Assembly: GCF_964340395.1 (NCBI RefSeq)
Contig: NC_135554.1
Span: 1,248,001-1,312,000 of the forward strand
Direction: 5' to 3'
Source: Glandiceps talaboti
Taxonomy: Eukaryota; Hemichordata; Enteropneusta; Spengelidae
DNA: 64,000 nt
In this document: one piece after another, positions 12,581 through 23,593 of the stretch
How positions within the stretch are numbered: the stretch's first letter is position 1
How the letters are laid out: each line of letters starts with the position of its first letter
The notes under the pieces: generated by a model
Databases searched by the model: none
The model's input: only the letters and a program-made list of their open reading frames with translations
What the model was told of the DNA's origin: nothing
Translations under genes and position numbers: made by a program

Positions 12581-12931
12581 TTTAAAGTGGCCATTATGGA
12601 TGAGTATTGGGGATTTATTTGGGGATTTTTAATTTATGAAACAATTTTATCATGGCTTCCTACTTGAAAACTCAATGTGAAACAACATATTCCAGGTCCT
12701 TGTTTGTAACTCAATACACTGAAAAAGCATATATAATAAATGTGTTAAATTCTGTATGATAACAAACTTTTTACACCATCTTTTAGCTTTTTGCAATGTA
12801 CTGAGTTACAAACACACTGACTTATTATTTTATTAGTCAATGTTGTTTCACATGGATTTTTCAAGTAGCAGGCCTTGATAAAATTGTTTTATAAATTGAA
12901 AATCCCAATCCTCATCCATATTGCCACTTTA
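12581..12931. mobile_element. Foldback (long inverted repeat) element, about 350 bp
   Basis: The left arm (12581-12729) and right arm (about 12784-12931) are imperfect reverse complements. TTTAAAGTGGCCATTATGGA pairs with the end of the right arm, which reads ATATTGCCACTTTAA. Further in, CTACTTGAAAACTC and GTGAAACAACAT pair with their complements. The innermost pair is GTTTGTAACTCAATACACTG with CAATGTACTGAGTTACAAAC. The loop is about 54 nt. There is no coding capacity, so this looks like a MITE or foldback element. No clear target duplication was seen. Confidence 0.75.
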
Positions 12932-13140
12932 AGAAAAGAACAGGAACAATCTAAATGCTAATTAAATCCAAAATTATTTACATGGACATGCAACATCAAA
13001 CTTTTTTAACATCAATATGACTCAAGCCATACCACATGGTGTGGTCCAGAAAATCTGACAAGATAAGATATCCAACCTTGTCACACTGAATGGTATTGTC
13101 CAAAACTCATGACAAAGAGGTAATTAGTCTCTCTGTTTTA

Positions 13141-16100
13141 ATACCCAGACTCTTGTCAATGGGGATACATCCATCAAGCCAGAGTCTGGGATATTATGTC
13201 AGTAATTGTTATACCCAGACTCTTGTCAATGGGGATACATCCATCAAGCCAGAGTCTGGGATATTATGTCAGTAATTGTTATACCCAGACTCTTGTCAAT
13301 GGGGATACATCCATCAAGCCAGAGTCTGGGATATTATGTCAGTGATTGTTATACCCAGACTCTTGTCAATGGGGATACATCCATCAAGCCAGAGTCTGGG
13401 ATATTATGTCAGTGATTGTTATACCCAGACTCTTGTCAATGGGGATACATCCACCAAGCCAGAGTCTGGGATATTATGTCAGTGATTGTTATACCCAGAC
13501 TCTTGTCAATGGAGATACATCCACCAAGCCAGAGTCTGGGATATTATGTCAGTGATTGTTATACCCAGACTCTTGTCAATGGGGATACATCCACCAAGCC
13601 AGAGTCTGGGATATTATGCCAGTGATTGTTATACCCAGACTCTTGTCAATGGGGATACATCCACCAAGCCAGAGTCTGGGATATTATGTCAGTGATTGTT
13701 ATACCCAGACTCTTGTCAATGGGGATACATCCATCAAGCCAGAGTGTGGGATATTATGTCAGTGATTGTTATACCCAGACTCTTGTCAATGGGGATACAT
13801 CCACCAAGCCAGAGTCTGGGATATTATGTCAGTGATTGTTATACCCAGACTCTTGTCAATGGGGATACATTAACCAAGCCAGAGTCTGGGATATTATATT
13901 GTCAGTGATTGTTATACCCAGACTCTTGTCAATGGGGATACATCCACCTAGCCAGAGTCTGGGATATTATGTCAGTGATTGTTATACCCAGACTCTTGTC
14001 AATGGGGATATATCCACCAAAGCCAGAGTCTGGGATATTATGTCAGTGATTGTTATACCCAGACTCTTGTCAATGGGGATATATCCACCAAAGCCAGAGT
14101 CTGGGATATTATGCCAGTGATTGTTATACCCAGACTCTTGTCAATGGGGATACATCCACCGAGCCAGAGTCTGGGATATTATGTCAGTGATTGTTATACC
14201 CAGACACTTGTCAATGGGGATCATACATCCACCAAGCCAGAGTCTGGGATATTATGTCAGTGATTGTTATACCCAGACTCTTGTCAATGGGGATACATCC
14301 ACCAAGCCAGAATCTGGGATATTATGTCAGTGATTGTTATACCCGGACTCTTGTCAATGGGGATACATCCACCAAGCCAGAGTCTGGGATATTATGTCAG
14401 TGATTGTTATACCCAGACTCTTGTCAATGGGGATACATCCACCAAGCCAGAGTCTGGGATATTATGTCAGTGATTGTTATACCCAGACTCTTGTCAATGG
14501 GGATACATCCACCAAGCCAGAGTCTGGGATATTATGTCAGTGATTGTTATACCCGGACTCTTGTCAATGGGGATACATCCACCAAGCCAGAGTCTGGGAT
14601 ATTATGCCAGTGATTGTTATACCCAGACTCTTGTCAATGAAGATACATCCACCAAGCCAGAGTCTGGGATATTATGTCAGTGATTGTTATACCCAGACTC
14701 TTGTCAATGGGGATACATCCACCTAGCCAGAGTCTGGGATATTATGTCAGTGATTGTTATACCCAGACTCTTGTCAATGGGGATACATCCACCAAGCCAG
14801 AGTCTGGGATATTATGTCAGTGATTGTTATACCCGGACTCTTGTCAATGGGGATACATCCACCAAGCCAGAGTCTGGGATATTATGCCAGTGATTGTTAT
14901 ACCCAGACTCTTGTCAATGAAGATACATCCATCAAGCCAGAGTCTGGGATATTATGTCAGTGATTGTTATACCCAGACTCTTGTCAATGGGGATACATCC
15001 ACCAAGCCAGAGTCTAGGATATTATGTCAGTGATTGTTATACCCAGACTCTTGTCAATGGGGATACATCCACCTAGCCAGAGTCTGGGATATTATGTCAG
15101 TGATTGTTATACCCAGACTCTTGTCAATGGGGAAACATCCATCAAGCCAGAGTCTGGGATATTATGTCAGTGATTGTTATACCCAGACTCTTGTCAATGG
15201 GGATACATCCATCAAGCCAGAGTCTGGGATATTATGTCAGTGATTCTTATACCCAGACTCTTGTCAATGGGGATACATCCATCAAGCCAGAGTGTGGGAT
15301 ATTATGTCAGTAATTGTTATACCCAGACTCTTGTCAATGGGGATACATCCACCAAAGCCAGAGTCTGGGATATTATGTCAGTGATTGTTATACCCAGACT
15401 CTTGTCAATGGGGATACATCCACCGAGCCAGAGTCTGGGATATTATGTCAGTGATTGTTATACCCAGACTCTTGTCGATGGGGATCATACATCCACCAAG
15501 CCAGAGTCTAGGATATTATGTCAGTGATTGTTATACCCAGACTCTTGTCAATGGGGATACATCCACCTAGCCAGAGTCTGGGATATTATGTCAGTGATTG
15601 TTATACCCAGACTCTTGTCAATGGGGATACATCCACCAAGCCAGAGTCTGGGATATTATGTCAGTGATTGTTATACCCAGACTCTTGTCAATGGGGATAC
15701 ATCCACCAAGCCAGAGTCTAGGATATTATGTCAGTGATTGTTATACCCAGACTCTTGTCAATGGGGATACATCCACCAAGCCAGAGTCTGGGATATTATG
15801 TCAGTGATTGTTATACCCAGACTCTTGTCAATGGGGATACATCCATCAAGCCAGAGTCTGGGATATTATGTCAGTGATTGTTATACCCAGACTCTTGTCA
15901 ATGGGGATACATCCATCAAGCCAGAGTCTGGGATATTATGTCAGTGATTCTTATACCCAGACTCTTGTCAATGGGGATACATCCATCAAGCCAGAGTCTG
16001 GGATATTATGTCAGTGATTGTTATACCCAGACTCTTGTCAATGGGGATACATCCACCAAGCCAGAGTCTGGGATATTATGTCAGTGATTGTAATACCCAG

Positions 16101-17356
16101 ACTCTTGTCAATGGGGATACATCCACCAAGCCAGAGTCTGGGATATTATGTCAGTGATTGTAATACCCAGACTCTTGTCAATGGGGATACATCCACCAAG
16201 CCAGAGTCTGGGATATTATGTCAGTGATTGTTATACCCAGACTCTTGTCAATGGGGATACATCCACCAAGCCAGAGTCTGGGATATTATGTCAGTGATTG
16301 TAATACCCAGACTCTTGTCAATGGGGATACATCCACCAAGCCAGAGTCTGGGATATTATGTCAGTGATTGTAATACCCAGACTCTTGTCAATGGGGATAC
16401 ATCCACCAAGCCAGAGTCTGGGATATTATGTCAGTGATTGTAATACCCAGACTCTTGTCAATGGGGATACATCCACCAAGCCAGAGTCTGGGATATTATG
16501 TCAGTGATTGTAATACCCAGACTCTTGTCAATGGGGATACATCCACCAAGCCAGAGTCTGGGATATTATGTCAGTGATTGTAATACCCAGACTCTTGTCA
16601 ATGGGGATACATCCACCAAGCCAGAGTCTGGGATATTATGTCAGTGATTGTTATACCCAGACTCTTGTCAATGGGGATACATCCACCAAAGCCAGAGTCT
16701 GGGATATTATGTCAGTGATTGTTATACCCAGACTCTTGTCAATGGGGATACATCCATCAAGCCAGAGTCTGGGATATTATGTCAGTGATTGTTATACCCA
16801 GACTCTTGTCAATGGGGATACATCCATCAAGCCAGAGTCTGGGATATTATGTCAGTGATTGTTATACCCAGACTCTTGTCAATGGGGATACATCCACCAA
16901 AGCCAGAGTCTGGGATATTATGTCAGTGATTGTTATACCCGGACTCTTGTCAATGGGGATACATCCATCAAGCCAGAGTCTGGGATATTATGTCTGTGAT
17001 TGTTATACCCAGACTCTTGTCAATGGGGATACATCCACCAAAGCCAGAGTCTGGGATATTATGTCAGTGATTGTTATACCCGGACTCTTGTCAATGGGGA
17101 TACATCCATCAAGCCAGAGTCTGGGATATTATGTCAGTGATTGTTATACCCAGACTCTTGTCAATGGGGATACATCCACCAAGCCAGAGTCTGGGATATT
17201 ATGTCAGTGATTGTTATACCCAGACTCTTGTCAATGGGGATACATCCACCAAGCCAGAGTCTGGGATATTATGTCAGTGATTGTTATACCCAGACTCTTG
17301 TCAATGGGGATACATCCACCAAGCCAGAATCTGGGATATTATGTCAGTGATTGTTA
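13141..17356. repeat. 70-bp minisatellite array (about 60 copies) with an internal hairpin
   Basis: The unit is TGTTATACCCAGACTCTTGT, CAATGGGGATACATCCACCA, AGCCAGAGTCTGGGATATTA, TGTCAGTGAT (70 bp). Each unit holds a perfect 10-bp inverted repeat, CCCAGACTCT / AGAGTCTGGG, around a 27-nt loop. Occasional 71- to 73-bp units (AAAGCC, GATCATACATCC, ATATTGTCAG) occur. Variants recur in blocks, such as CCATCAAG versus CCACCAAG and GTAATACCC from about 16090 to 16600. Frames reading LYPDSCQWGYIHQARVWDIM arise from the repeat and are not considered genes. Confidence 0.98.
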
Positions 17357-17565
17357 CAAGATGGCATCATGGACAGGCTGACCTCCTTATATAATTATAG
17401 TAAAATTACATGGTAGCAACGCTTACTATGAGTATATTGGTTAGTCTCCTAACAAAGACGGTGTTCAAAACATTTATACCATGGTTTCTGTTCAATATAT
17501 ACAGAGTATATGAAAATGAAAATTAGGAATTGTTTTTGTCAAATCAGCCACTGTCACAGATTATG

Positions 17566-17982
17566 ACTTTATCAAGTTTAGCTATCCAACCTCATACTAA
17601 ATAGTACAGTCCATGACTTATCAAGTTTAGCTATCCAACCTCATACTAAATAGTACAGTCCATGACTTATCAAGTTTAGCTATCCTACCTCATACTAAAT
17701 AGTACAGTCCATGACTTATCAAGTTTAGCTATCCTACCTCATACTAAATAGTACAGTCCATGACTTATCAAGTTTAGCTATCCAACCTCATACTAAATAG
17801 TACAGTCCATGACTTATCAAGTTTAGCTATCCAACCTCATACTAAATAGTACAGTCCATGACTTATCAAGTTTAGCTATCCAACCTCATACTAAATAGTA
17901 CAGTCCATGACTTATCAAGTTTAGCTATCCAACCTCATACTAAATAGTACAGTCCATGACTTATCAAGTTTAGCTATCCAAC
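17566..17982. repeat. 49-bp tandem repeat (about 8.5 copies)
   Basis: The unit is GACTTATCAAGTTTAGCTAT, CCAACCTCATACTAAATAGT, ACAGTCCAT. Copies are nearly identical apart from CCAACC versus CCTACC. About 50 bp past the right end lies ATGGACTGAACAGTCCAT, an inverted pair that includes the unit's last bases. Confidence 0.95.
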
Positions 17983-18140
17983 TGCAAAGTCAGTTTATCT
18001 TATCTTGTCAGATCTTGTTATGGACTGAACAGTCCATGACTTTGACAAGAGAAGCTTTCACAGAAGACATAGCCCCCCAATGTGTTTGTTGTCTGACTTA
18101 GTCTAGCTGCTAGACCTTCAGGTTTTCTTCTGCTATGATA

Positions 18141-18823
18141 CCCTGTACAATATCTTATCCACAACTCTCCCTGATTGGTATGCTTGGAGGTTCCTTATTT
18201 TGTCATTTCTTCAAAAATCCATATTTCTCAACATTTTAAGTATAATAATTATGTAACAAAAGTATGCTTCTTAATCAAAACTAAAGTTCTAAATTTTGTA
18301 TAAAAATGTACTAAAAACTAAATTTTGTATAAAAATGTACTAAAAACTAAATTTTGTATAAAAATGTACTAAAAACTAAATGTTCTATAAAAATGTACTA
18401 AAAACTAAATTAAACATGTACTCTGAATAAAACACTTTTCAATGTCAAAATATCACTAACTTGGGCAGTCAGTTCGTAAGAGTTTTATATGTAATTTTAT
18501 TTTGTTACACCTAATCAGAGTAAGCTATATCGTTGGCAAAGTCATGACAGGTGCATATATTTTCCTTGCTTTCCTTGCAAATATTCTTTCAAGAGAATCT
18601 GTTGACAAATTTCTAAAATTGCTACCTCCTTCTACAATAAATCATTGATACCAGAACCGATGAAAATGGGTATTCAGAAACTTGTTAGTGGCACTTCTAT
18701 GCTTCGTAAATGTCAAAAATGTTTTTACAAAAACCATGTACATGTACACTGTCTGACCTCAAGGAGATGATGTTCAACAGTACAAATCAGAGAGAGTTGT
18801 GGGTAAAATATTGTACAGTGCAA
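18141..18823. mobile_element. Non-autonomous DNA transposon with terminal inverted repeats, copy 1 (683 bp)
   Basis: The left end, CTGTACAATATCTTATCCAC followed by AACTCTCCCTGATT, is matched in reverse complement by the right end, AATCAGAGAGAGTTGTGGGT followed by AAAATATTGTACAG. A second, diverged copy lies at 51684-52253 with the same ends and the same internal order (AATGTCAAAATATCACTAAC; GTTGGCAAAGTCATGACAGG; GATACCAGAACC). TATGATA (18134-18140) and TATGATG (18824-18830) abut the element and may be an imperfect 7-bp target duplication. There is no coding frame. The superfamily cannot be assigned. Confidence 0.75.
18289..18412. repeat. 29-bp tandem repeat inside the inverted-repeat element
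   Basis: Four copies of CTAAATTTTGTATAAAAATG TACTAAAAA. The matching position in the second element copy (about 51820-51860) has only one such stretch, so the expansion is specific to this insertion and explains much of the length difference (683 versus about 570 bp). Confidence 0.85.
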
Positions 18824-19315
18824 TATGATGTGAATGAAGGTCATTTAATTGAAGGTGAAATGTCCGAGGTCTAGCTGAAGTCATCTATGCATTCCAGGTA
18901 TATAAATAATGGCCAATCAGAAAACCTTGTTGATGACTAGCACAAACAGAGGACATTTGGCTGATGCATATTCATTGTGAAAATGATAATCACCAATGCC
19001 TCAACTGAAATGTGTCAATGACAATGTCTACACATTCATCAAATTCACAATTTCCATACAGTGATAAGACATATAGTAGTGACGTACATGTGTTTGTCAA
19101 TACTTGCATGCAGGGATTATTATATAGGTTATGGCTCATTGAATATATTAACATATATATGCATACATTCCCAAACCCACAGCCACCTCAATGGAATGGA
19201 ATGCCAAGTCTAACCAGATTTAAACTGAATGCCTCCTGTAAGGGAATAACTAATTATGTAAATTGCTCATTAAAACTACAAATACTACGGTAACAGGCTT
19301 TCTTTTCGGACAAGT
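18824..19315. other. Unassigned sequence
   Basis: Lies between the inverted-repeat element and the 47/42-bp array. The 93-codon plus-strand frame (19012-19293) has no recognisable domain. Nothing else was identified. Confidence 0.4.
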
Positions 19316-20013
19316 AAAGTTATGTGTCTGTGGATATGTCTCACATAGTGGACAGGTGAAATAAAGTAATGTGTTTGTGGATATGTCTCACATAGTGGTG
19401 AAATAAAGTAATGTGTCTGTGGATATGTCTCACATAGTGGACAGGTGAAATAAAGTAATGTGTCTGTGGATATGTCTCACATAGTGGACAGGTGAAAAAA
19501 AGTATTGTGTCTGTGGATATGTCTCACATAGTGGTGAAATAAAGTAACGTGTCTGTGGATATGTCTCACATAGTGGTGAAATAAAGTAATGTGTCTGTGG
19601 ATATGTCTCACATAGTGGACAGGTGAAATAAAGTAATGTGCCGGTGGATATGTCTCACATAGTGGTGAAATAAAGTAATGTGCCGGTGGATATGTCTCAC
19701 AGACTGGACAGGTGAAATAAAGTAACGTGTCTGTGGATATGTCTCACATAGTGGTGAAATAAAGTAATGTGTCTGTGGATATGTCTCACATAGTGGACAG
19801 GTGAAATAAAGTAATGTGCCGGTGGATATGTCTCACATAGTGGTGAAATAAAGTAATGTGCCGGTGGATATGTCTCACAGACTGGACAGGTGAAATAAAG
19901 TAACATGTCTGTGGATATGTCTCACATAGTGGTGAAATAAAGTAATGTGTCTGTGGGTCTCACATAGTGGACAGGTGAAATAAAGTAATGTGCCGGTGGA
20001 TATGTCTCACATA
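19316..20013. repeat. 47/42-bp minisatellite array, left part
   Basis: Two unit lengths are interspersed. A 47-bp unit (GTGTCTGTGGATATGTCTCA, CATAGTGGACAGGTGAAATA, AAGTAAT) contains ACAGG, and a 42-bp unit lacks those five bases. Common variants are GTGTCTG versus GTGCCGG and AATGTG versus AACGTG. The array resumes at 23594 beyond the LINE, so it is one array interrupted by insertion. Confidence 0.95.
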
Positions 20014-20136
20014 ATAATAATAATAATAATTATTTCTTAAAAAGACAAACGCTTTCCATGTAAAAACATCTCAAAGCGCCTTACAGTACTAAGACACCGT
20101 TAAAACACAATACATCAGTGAAAGTGAATAAAACAA

Positions 20137-21709
20137 TCATACAGTAAAAAGGTATGTTTTGAGATTCGATTTAAAAATATTAAAATTTTCACTCGAACGG
20201 AGTGCAACAGGCAGCCGATTCCACAAACGTGGAGCACATGACGAAAAGGCCCTGTCGCCATAAAACACCGTGTTAACTACAGGCTGCTGTAATGTGTTTG
20301 CTCCTGCTGTAGTAGATCGAAGAGTGCGGCCAGGAGAACGAACATTCAAGAGGTCACTAAGGTATACAGGTGTCCTATTATTTAAAACTTTATAAGTTAA
20401 ACACATGATTTTAAATTCAACCCGTTTCTGTAAGGGAAGCCAATGCAGCATATTGAGTACTGGTGTAATATGTTCCGCTTTCCTTGTTTTGGTTACTAAT
20501 CGTGCAGCAGCATTCTGAATGGACTGTAATTTAGTGATGTGATACCTTTGCAGGCCATAAAGCAGACTATTGCAGTAATCAAGCATAGAAGTAACAAAAG
20601 CATGGACCAATGTTTCTGTTGATCGTTGGTCTAAAAGATTACGGATTCTACTGATCCTCCACAAAGCAAAAGATGCTGATTTGCACACACTTGAAACGTG
20701 TGGTACCATCGTCATCGAAACATCAAATGTGACACCAAGGTCACGAACTATTGGAGAAGAATGCACACTGACGCCTCCAACATGTACATCACACTCCCGT
20801 GGTCGGTCCCCACTACCAAACTTAGAGGAGAATCTAATAACCTCAGTCTTGCTATCGTTAAGTGCAAGCATGTTATCATTCATCCACTGTCTAATTTCAC
20901 CGATACAATTATCAATTTTTGCACTTGGGACACTATCACGGGAGCAAACGATGTACAGTTGAGAGTCGTCAGCATAAAACATACTCTCCAAACCGTGTTT
21001 CAGTATGATGTCCTCAAGCGGTGCTGTGTACAAACTAAAAAGCACAGGTCCAAGGACAGAACCCTGAGGAACACTGCAATCAAGTGGTTGTGCTTCCGAC
21101 ATCATCGACCCAACACTTACTCTCATTGTTCTATCTTGTAAATATGAAGTAATCCAGTTGAGTACAGTACCATGAATGCTGAACCTATGACGCAATCTAT
21201 GTATCAAAATTCTATGGTCGATGGTGTCGAAAGCAGCTGACAAATCAAGTAGAATTAAAATAACATCATCCCGGCGATCAAGGGCCCGTAGCACGTCGTT
21301 TTGGACTCGAATGAGTGCCGTTTCAGTACTATGGCCCTCACGATACGCTGACTGACATTTTGCATACAAGTTGTTACTACACAGATACAAATTGAGTTGA
21401 ATCAAAACGGATTTCTCAATCAACTTAGAAATATATGTTAAATTTGAAACTGATCGATAATTTTTCAAGACATTTTTGTCAAGACCTGACTTCTTCAGTA
21501 AAGGGCGGACAATTGCTGATTTACAAGAGTGTGGAAATTCACCAGACTTAAGTGAAGCATTGATAATACCTGTTATTGCTGGAGAGACTTGATGCAAACA
21601 CTGTTTTATCAGTATTGTTGGTATGGGATCGTGACATGATGATTTAGTTGGTAATGAACTTATGAGTTTCTCAACAAAGTCAATAGTTACAGTTTCAAAA
21701 GAACATATA
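20137..21709 (-). pseudogene. LINE reverse transcriptase and C-terminal region (frameshifted from the endonuclease)
   Basis: Copies element RNA into DNA at the nicked target. The frame is open from just after a TAG at about 21712 and begins SICSFETVTIDF, then SCHDPIPTILIK, the DPIPT motif typical of CR1/L2-type elements. From the first TTG at 21597, RT motifs are KNYRSVSNL (45-53), motif A LLDLSAAFDTIDH (116-128), motif B SVPQGSVLGPVLF (175-187) and the catalytic FYADD (207-211), then RDLGVTFD (285-292). The C-terminal signature is APRLWNRLPVALR (455-467). Catalytic aspartates are intact. It stays open to 20137. The only visible lesion is the frame change relative to the endonuclease frame, so I class it as broken, though very recently. 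Confidence 0.9.
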
Positions 21710-23327
21710 GACTAAAACTTGAGTCTACAAGAGGGTCAGAGGGTGGAACAGATACCAAAGTCTCACGAATCTTTGCAATGTTGGAACGGAAGAAATTTGC
21801 GAAAGCATCAGGTAGTTTATTTGAGTCTAAGTCCGGTAAGTTTGAAGCCAGTGCACCCTTAGTGCCTGCAATGTCATCAATTATTCGAAATAAACTCTTG
21901 GTATCGGCACCAGCTATGCGATTGCGATGATAGAATGAATGTGCGTCACGCAACTTGGCCATATACACATTTCGAGCAGATTTAAACATTTGCTCATGGA
22001 CAACTAGGCCTGTCTTCCTCCATTGTCTTTCTGACTGACGAAGTTTTTGACGTGTCAATAGCAATTCTTCTGTGAACCACGGAGCGCGGGCTTTATCCAA
22101 AACCTGTTTGTTAACAACAGGTGCAACCTCATTAATGACTGTAGTCATCACATTGTTGTATGCGGTCACAAGTTCAGTAGCGCTCATGTCGGCTTCTGAA
22201 AGACTCGATAATGAAGATGACGCAATTTTATGTTGGAGAACACTTGTGTCGATATTAGCCAATTTCCTCGAAGATCGGAGAATCTTTCGTGGGCGTGGTC
22301 GCGTAAATGTAGATGAAAAGTGAAGAGCAGCATGGTCAGATGGCAAGATCCAATCAGATTTTATTTCATTTACACAAGGGTCAGTTGTCTGAGTGATAAT
22401 CAGATCCAATGTATGACCCTTGCTGTGTGTTGGACCAATCACATGTTGAGTGAGTCCCATTGAATCAAGAAAATCAGAGAACTTTTCGCTGTCGGGATTT
22501 GCAGGATTGTCAACGTGAATGTTGAAATCACCCATGATGAGTAGTCTCCCATTTGCGCAAATCACATTTTCTAAGAGGGTGGAAAATTCTTCAATAAAGT
22601 CATTGATTGTTCCTTTGGGTGGCCGATAAACAACTAGAAGAAGAACTAAAGATGACGAAAAGTTAAGGTTACCATCAATGACCTCAAAACTCTTGAACGG
22701 CAATACCTTGTTTAGGACGAATTTCAAGTTAGACTTAAAAATGACAGCCGTGCCTCCACCTCTTTGTTTTGTACGTGGAACTTGGTGTATCTTGTAACCA
22801 CTTAGAGATGATGATAACCGTGCTGCAATGGTTTTGTCAGATTCTTTAAACCATGTTTCAGTCACCACAAATACGTCGGTCGAATTTTGAATGATGGAAT
22901 CAGAGACAGATTGTATCTTCCCTTCTATGGAACGAGCATTCCATAAAGTAAATTGAATATTACGGGGTCTGAATGATGACGATTCACGACGCAAGGTGAT
23001 GAGGTTTGAGGAATTCTTAAAACGAGGCTGATGTTGGCGCTGGAAGACATTTATCACACTGGATATAAGGTAACTCTGGTTACTGTTATTACTTTGTGAA
23101 AATTGGGAAGGTTCATCAGTCGTTTGCAAATTCTGTGATCGGGAATATGCAGTAGCGTTGATAGTATTCTTTCGAACACCTGATCTCTTCCCTCTGTGGG
23201 TAGGCGGTCTGGATCGTAGTCCGCATGATTTGATTACATTCCAAACCGTGGCTTGTAGTCTCTCATTGGTTGAGGACTTGAACAGATGTAGCAGATTTCT
23301 ACTGTACTGCATTGTTGAAATTAACAT
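21687..23327 (-). CDS. LINE polyprotein, N-terminal part with apurinic/apyrimidinic-type endonuclease
   Basis: This enzyme nicks target DNA to prime reverse transcription. The frame is open from 23399 at a GTG; the first ATG is at 23327, the likely start. Numbering from the GTG, residues 1-145 are a low-complexity N-terminus with no zinc knuckle. Then follow the endonuclease motifs: WNARS (153-157), TETW (180-183), VYRPP (257-261), GDFNIHV (290-296), THSKGHTLDLII (324-335) and SDHAAL (354-359). The usual catalytic Asn, Glu, Tyr, Asp, Asn and His are all present. Residues 360-550 are the linker to the RT. The frame ends at 21687 soon after VDSSFS, where reading passes to another frame that continues into RT, so the natural product is probably one protein of more than 1000 residues. 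Confidence 0.88.
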   Translation of the reverse strand: MLISTMQYSRNLLHLFKSSTNERLQATVWNVIKSCGLRSRPPTHRGKRSGVRKNTINATAYSRSQNLQTTDEPSQFSQSNNSNQSYLISSVINVFQRQHQPRFKNSSNLITLRRESSSFRPRNIQFTLWNARSIEGKIQSVSDSIIQNSTDVFVVTETWFKESDKTIAARLSSSLSGYKIHQVPRTKQRGGGTAVIFKSNLKFVLNKVLPFKSFEVIDGNLNFSSSLVLLLVVYRPPKGTINDFIEEFSTLLENVICANGRLLIMGDFNIHVDNPANPDSEKFSDFLDSMGLTQHVIGPTHSKGHTLDLIITQTTDPCVNEIKSDWILPSDHAALHFSSTFTRPRPRKILRSSRKLANIDTSVLQHKIASSSLSSLSEADMSATELVTAYNNVMTTVINEVAPVVNKQVLDKARAPWFTEELLLTRQKLRQSERQWRKTGLVVHEQMFKSARNVYMAKLRDAHSFYHRNRIAGADTKSLFRIIDDIAGTKGALASNLPDLDSNKLPDAFANFFRSNIAKIRETLVSVPPSDPLVDSSFSLYVLLKL

Positions 23328-23593
23328 ATAAATGCAGGAGACCGAAAACAATAGCCTGACGGTAATGGAGGTTGAAAACAGGATTCTAACGAAAGTCACT
23401 TGAAGTAAAATAGAGGCAGAGAACTGAATAAACTGGCTGAATACCTAGTTTGACGAGTAACAGGTCGTATCTGTGAATGTTCATAAAGGCTGCATATCAC
23501 TTTGAATCCATACAGAAGGAAGCTGAGATGAAAAATAACACAACTTTCAGGAGCTCCACTTGAGGCTGCCGGCTAGGCGCACGTCATTAGTGT

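Larger units (their letters stand above)
20014..23593 (-). mobile_element. CR1/L2-like non-LTR retrotransposon, near full length, inserted in the 47/42-bp array
   Basis: About 3.58 kb. Reading on the minus strand: a 5' UTR (about 23593-23328), an apurinic endonuclease-like region and a reverse transcriptase interrupted by one frameshift at about 21700-21712, then a 3' UTR with a hairpin and an (ATT)n tail (about 20014-20035). The hairpin at 20050-20078 pairs CGCTTT with AAAGCG and ATGT with ACAT, like the conserved 3' stem-loop of L2-type LINEs that the element's own RT recognises. CATA flanks both sides (20010-20013, 23594-23597) and may be a short target duplication. The clade call (CR1/L2 group) is from motif style, not from a phylogeny. 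Confidence 0.9.

Noticed and set aside
13090-17350. Dozens of 60-160 codon frames with LYPDSCQWGY repeats
   Set aside because: They overlap every 70 bp in rotating frames, exactly as a 70-bp tandem repeat must produce.
13141-17356. CRISPR-like array of hairpin repeats
   Set aside because: The whole 70 bp is repeated, with no unique spacers, in a eukaryotic context; it is an ordinary minisatellite.
20681-21141. Plus-strand frames of 93 and 147 codons
   Set aside because: Antisense shadows of the LINE reverse-transcriptase frame.
21700-21712. Programmed -1 frameshift in the LINE
   Set aside because: No canonical slippery heptamer or obvious downstream pseudoknot; a simple indel is more economical.
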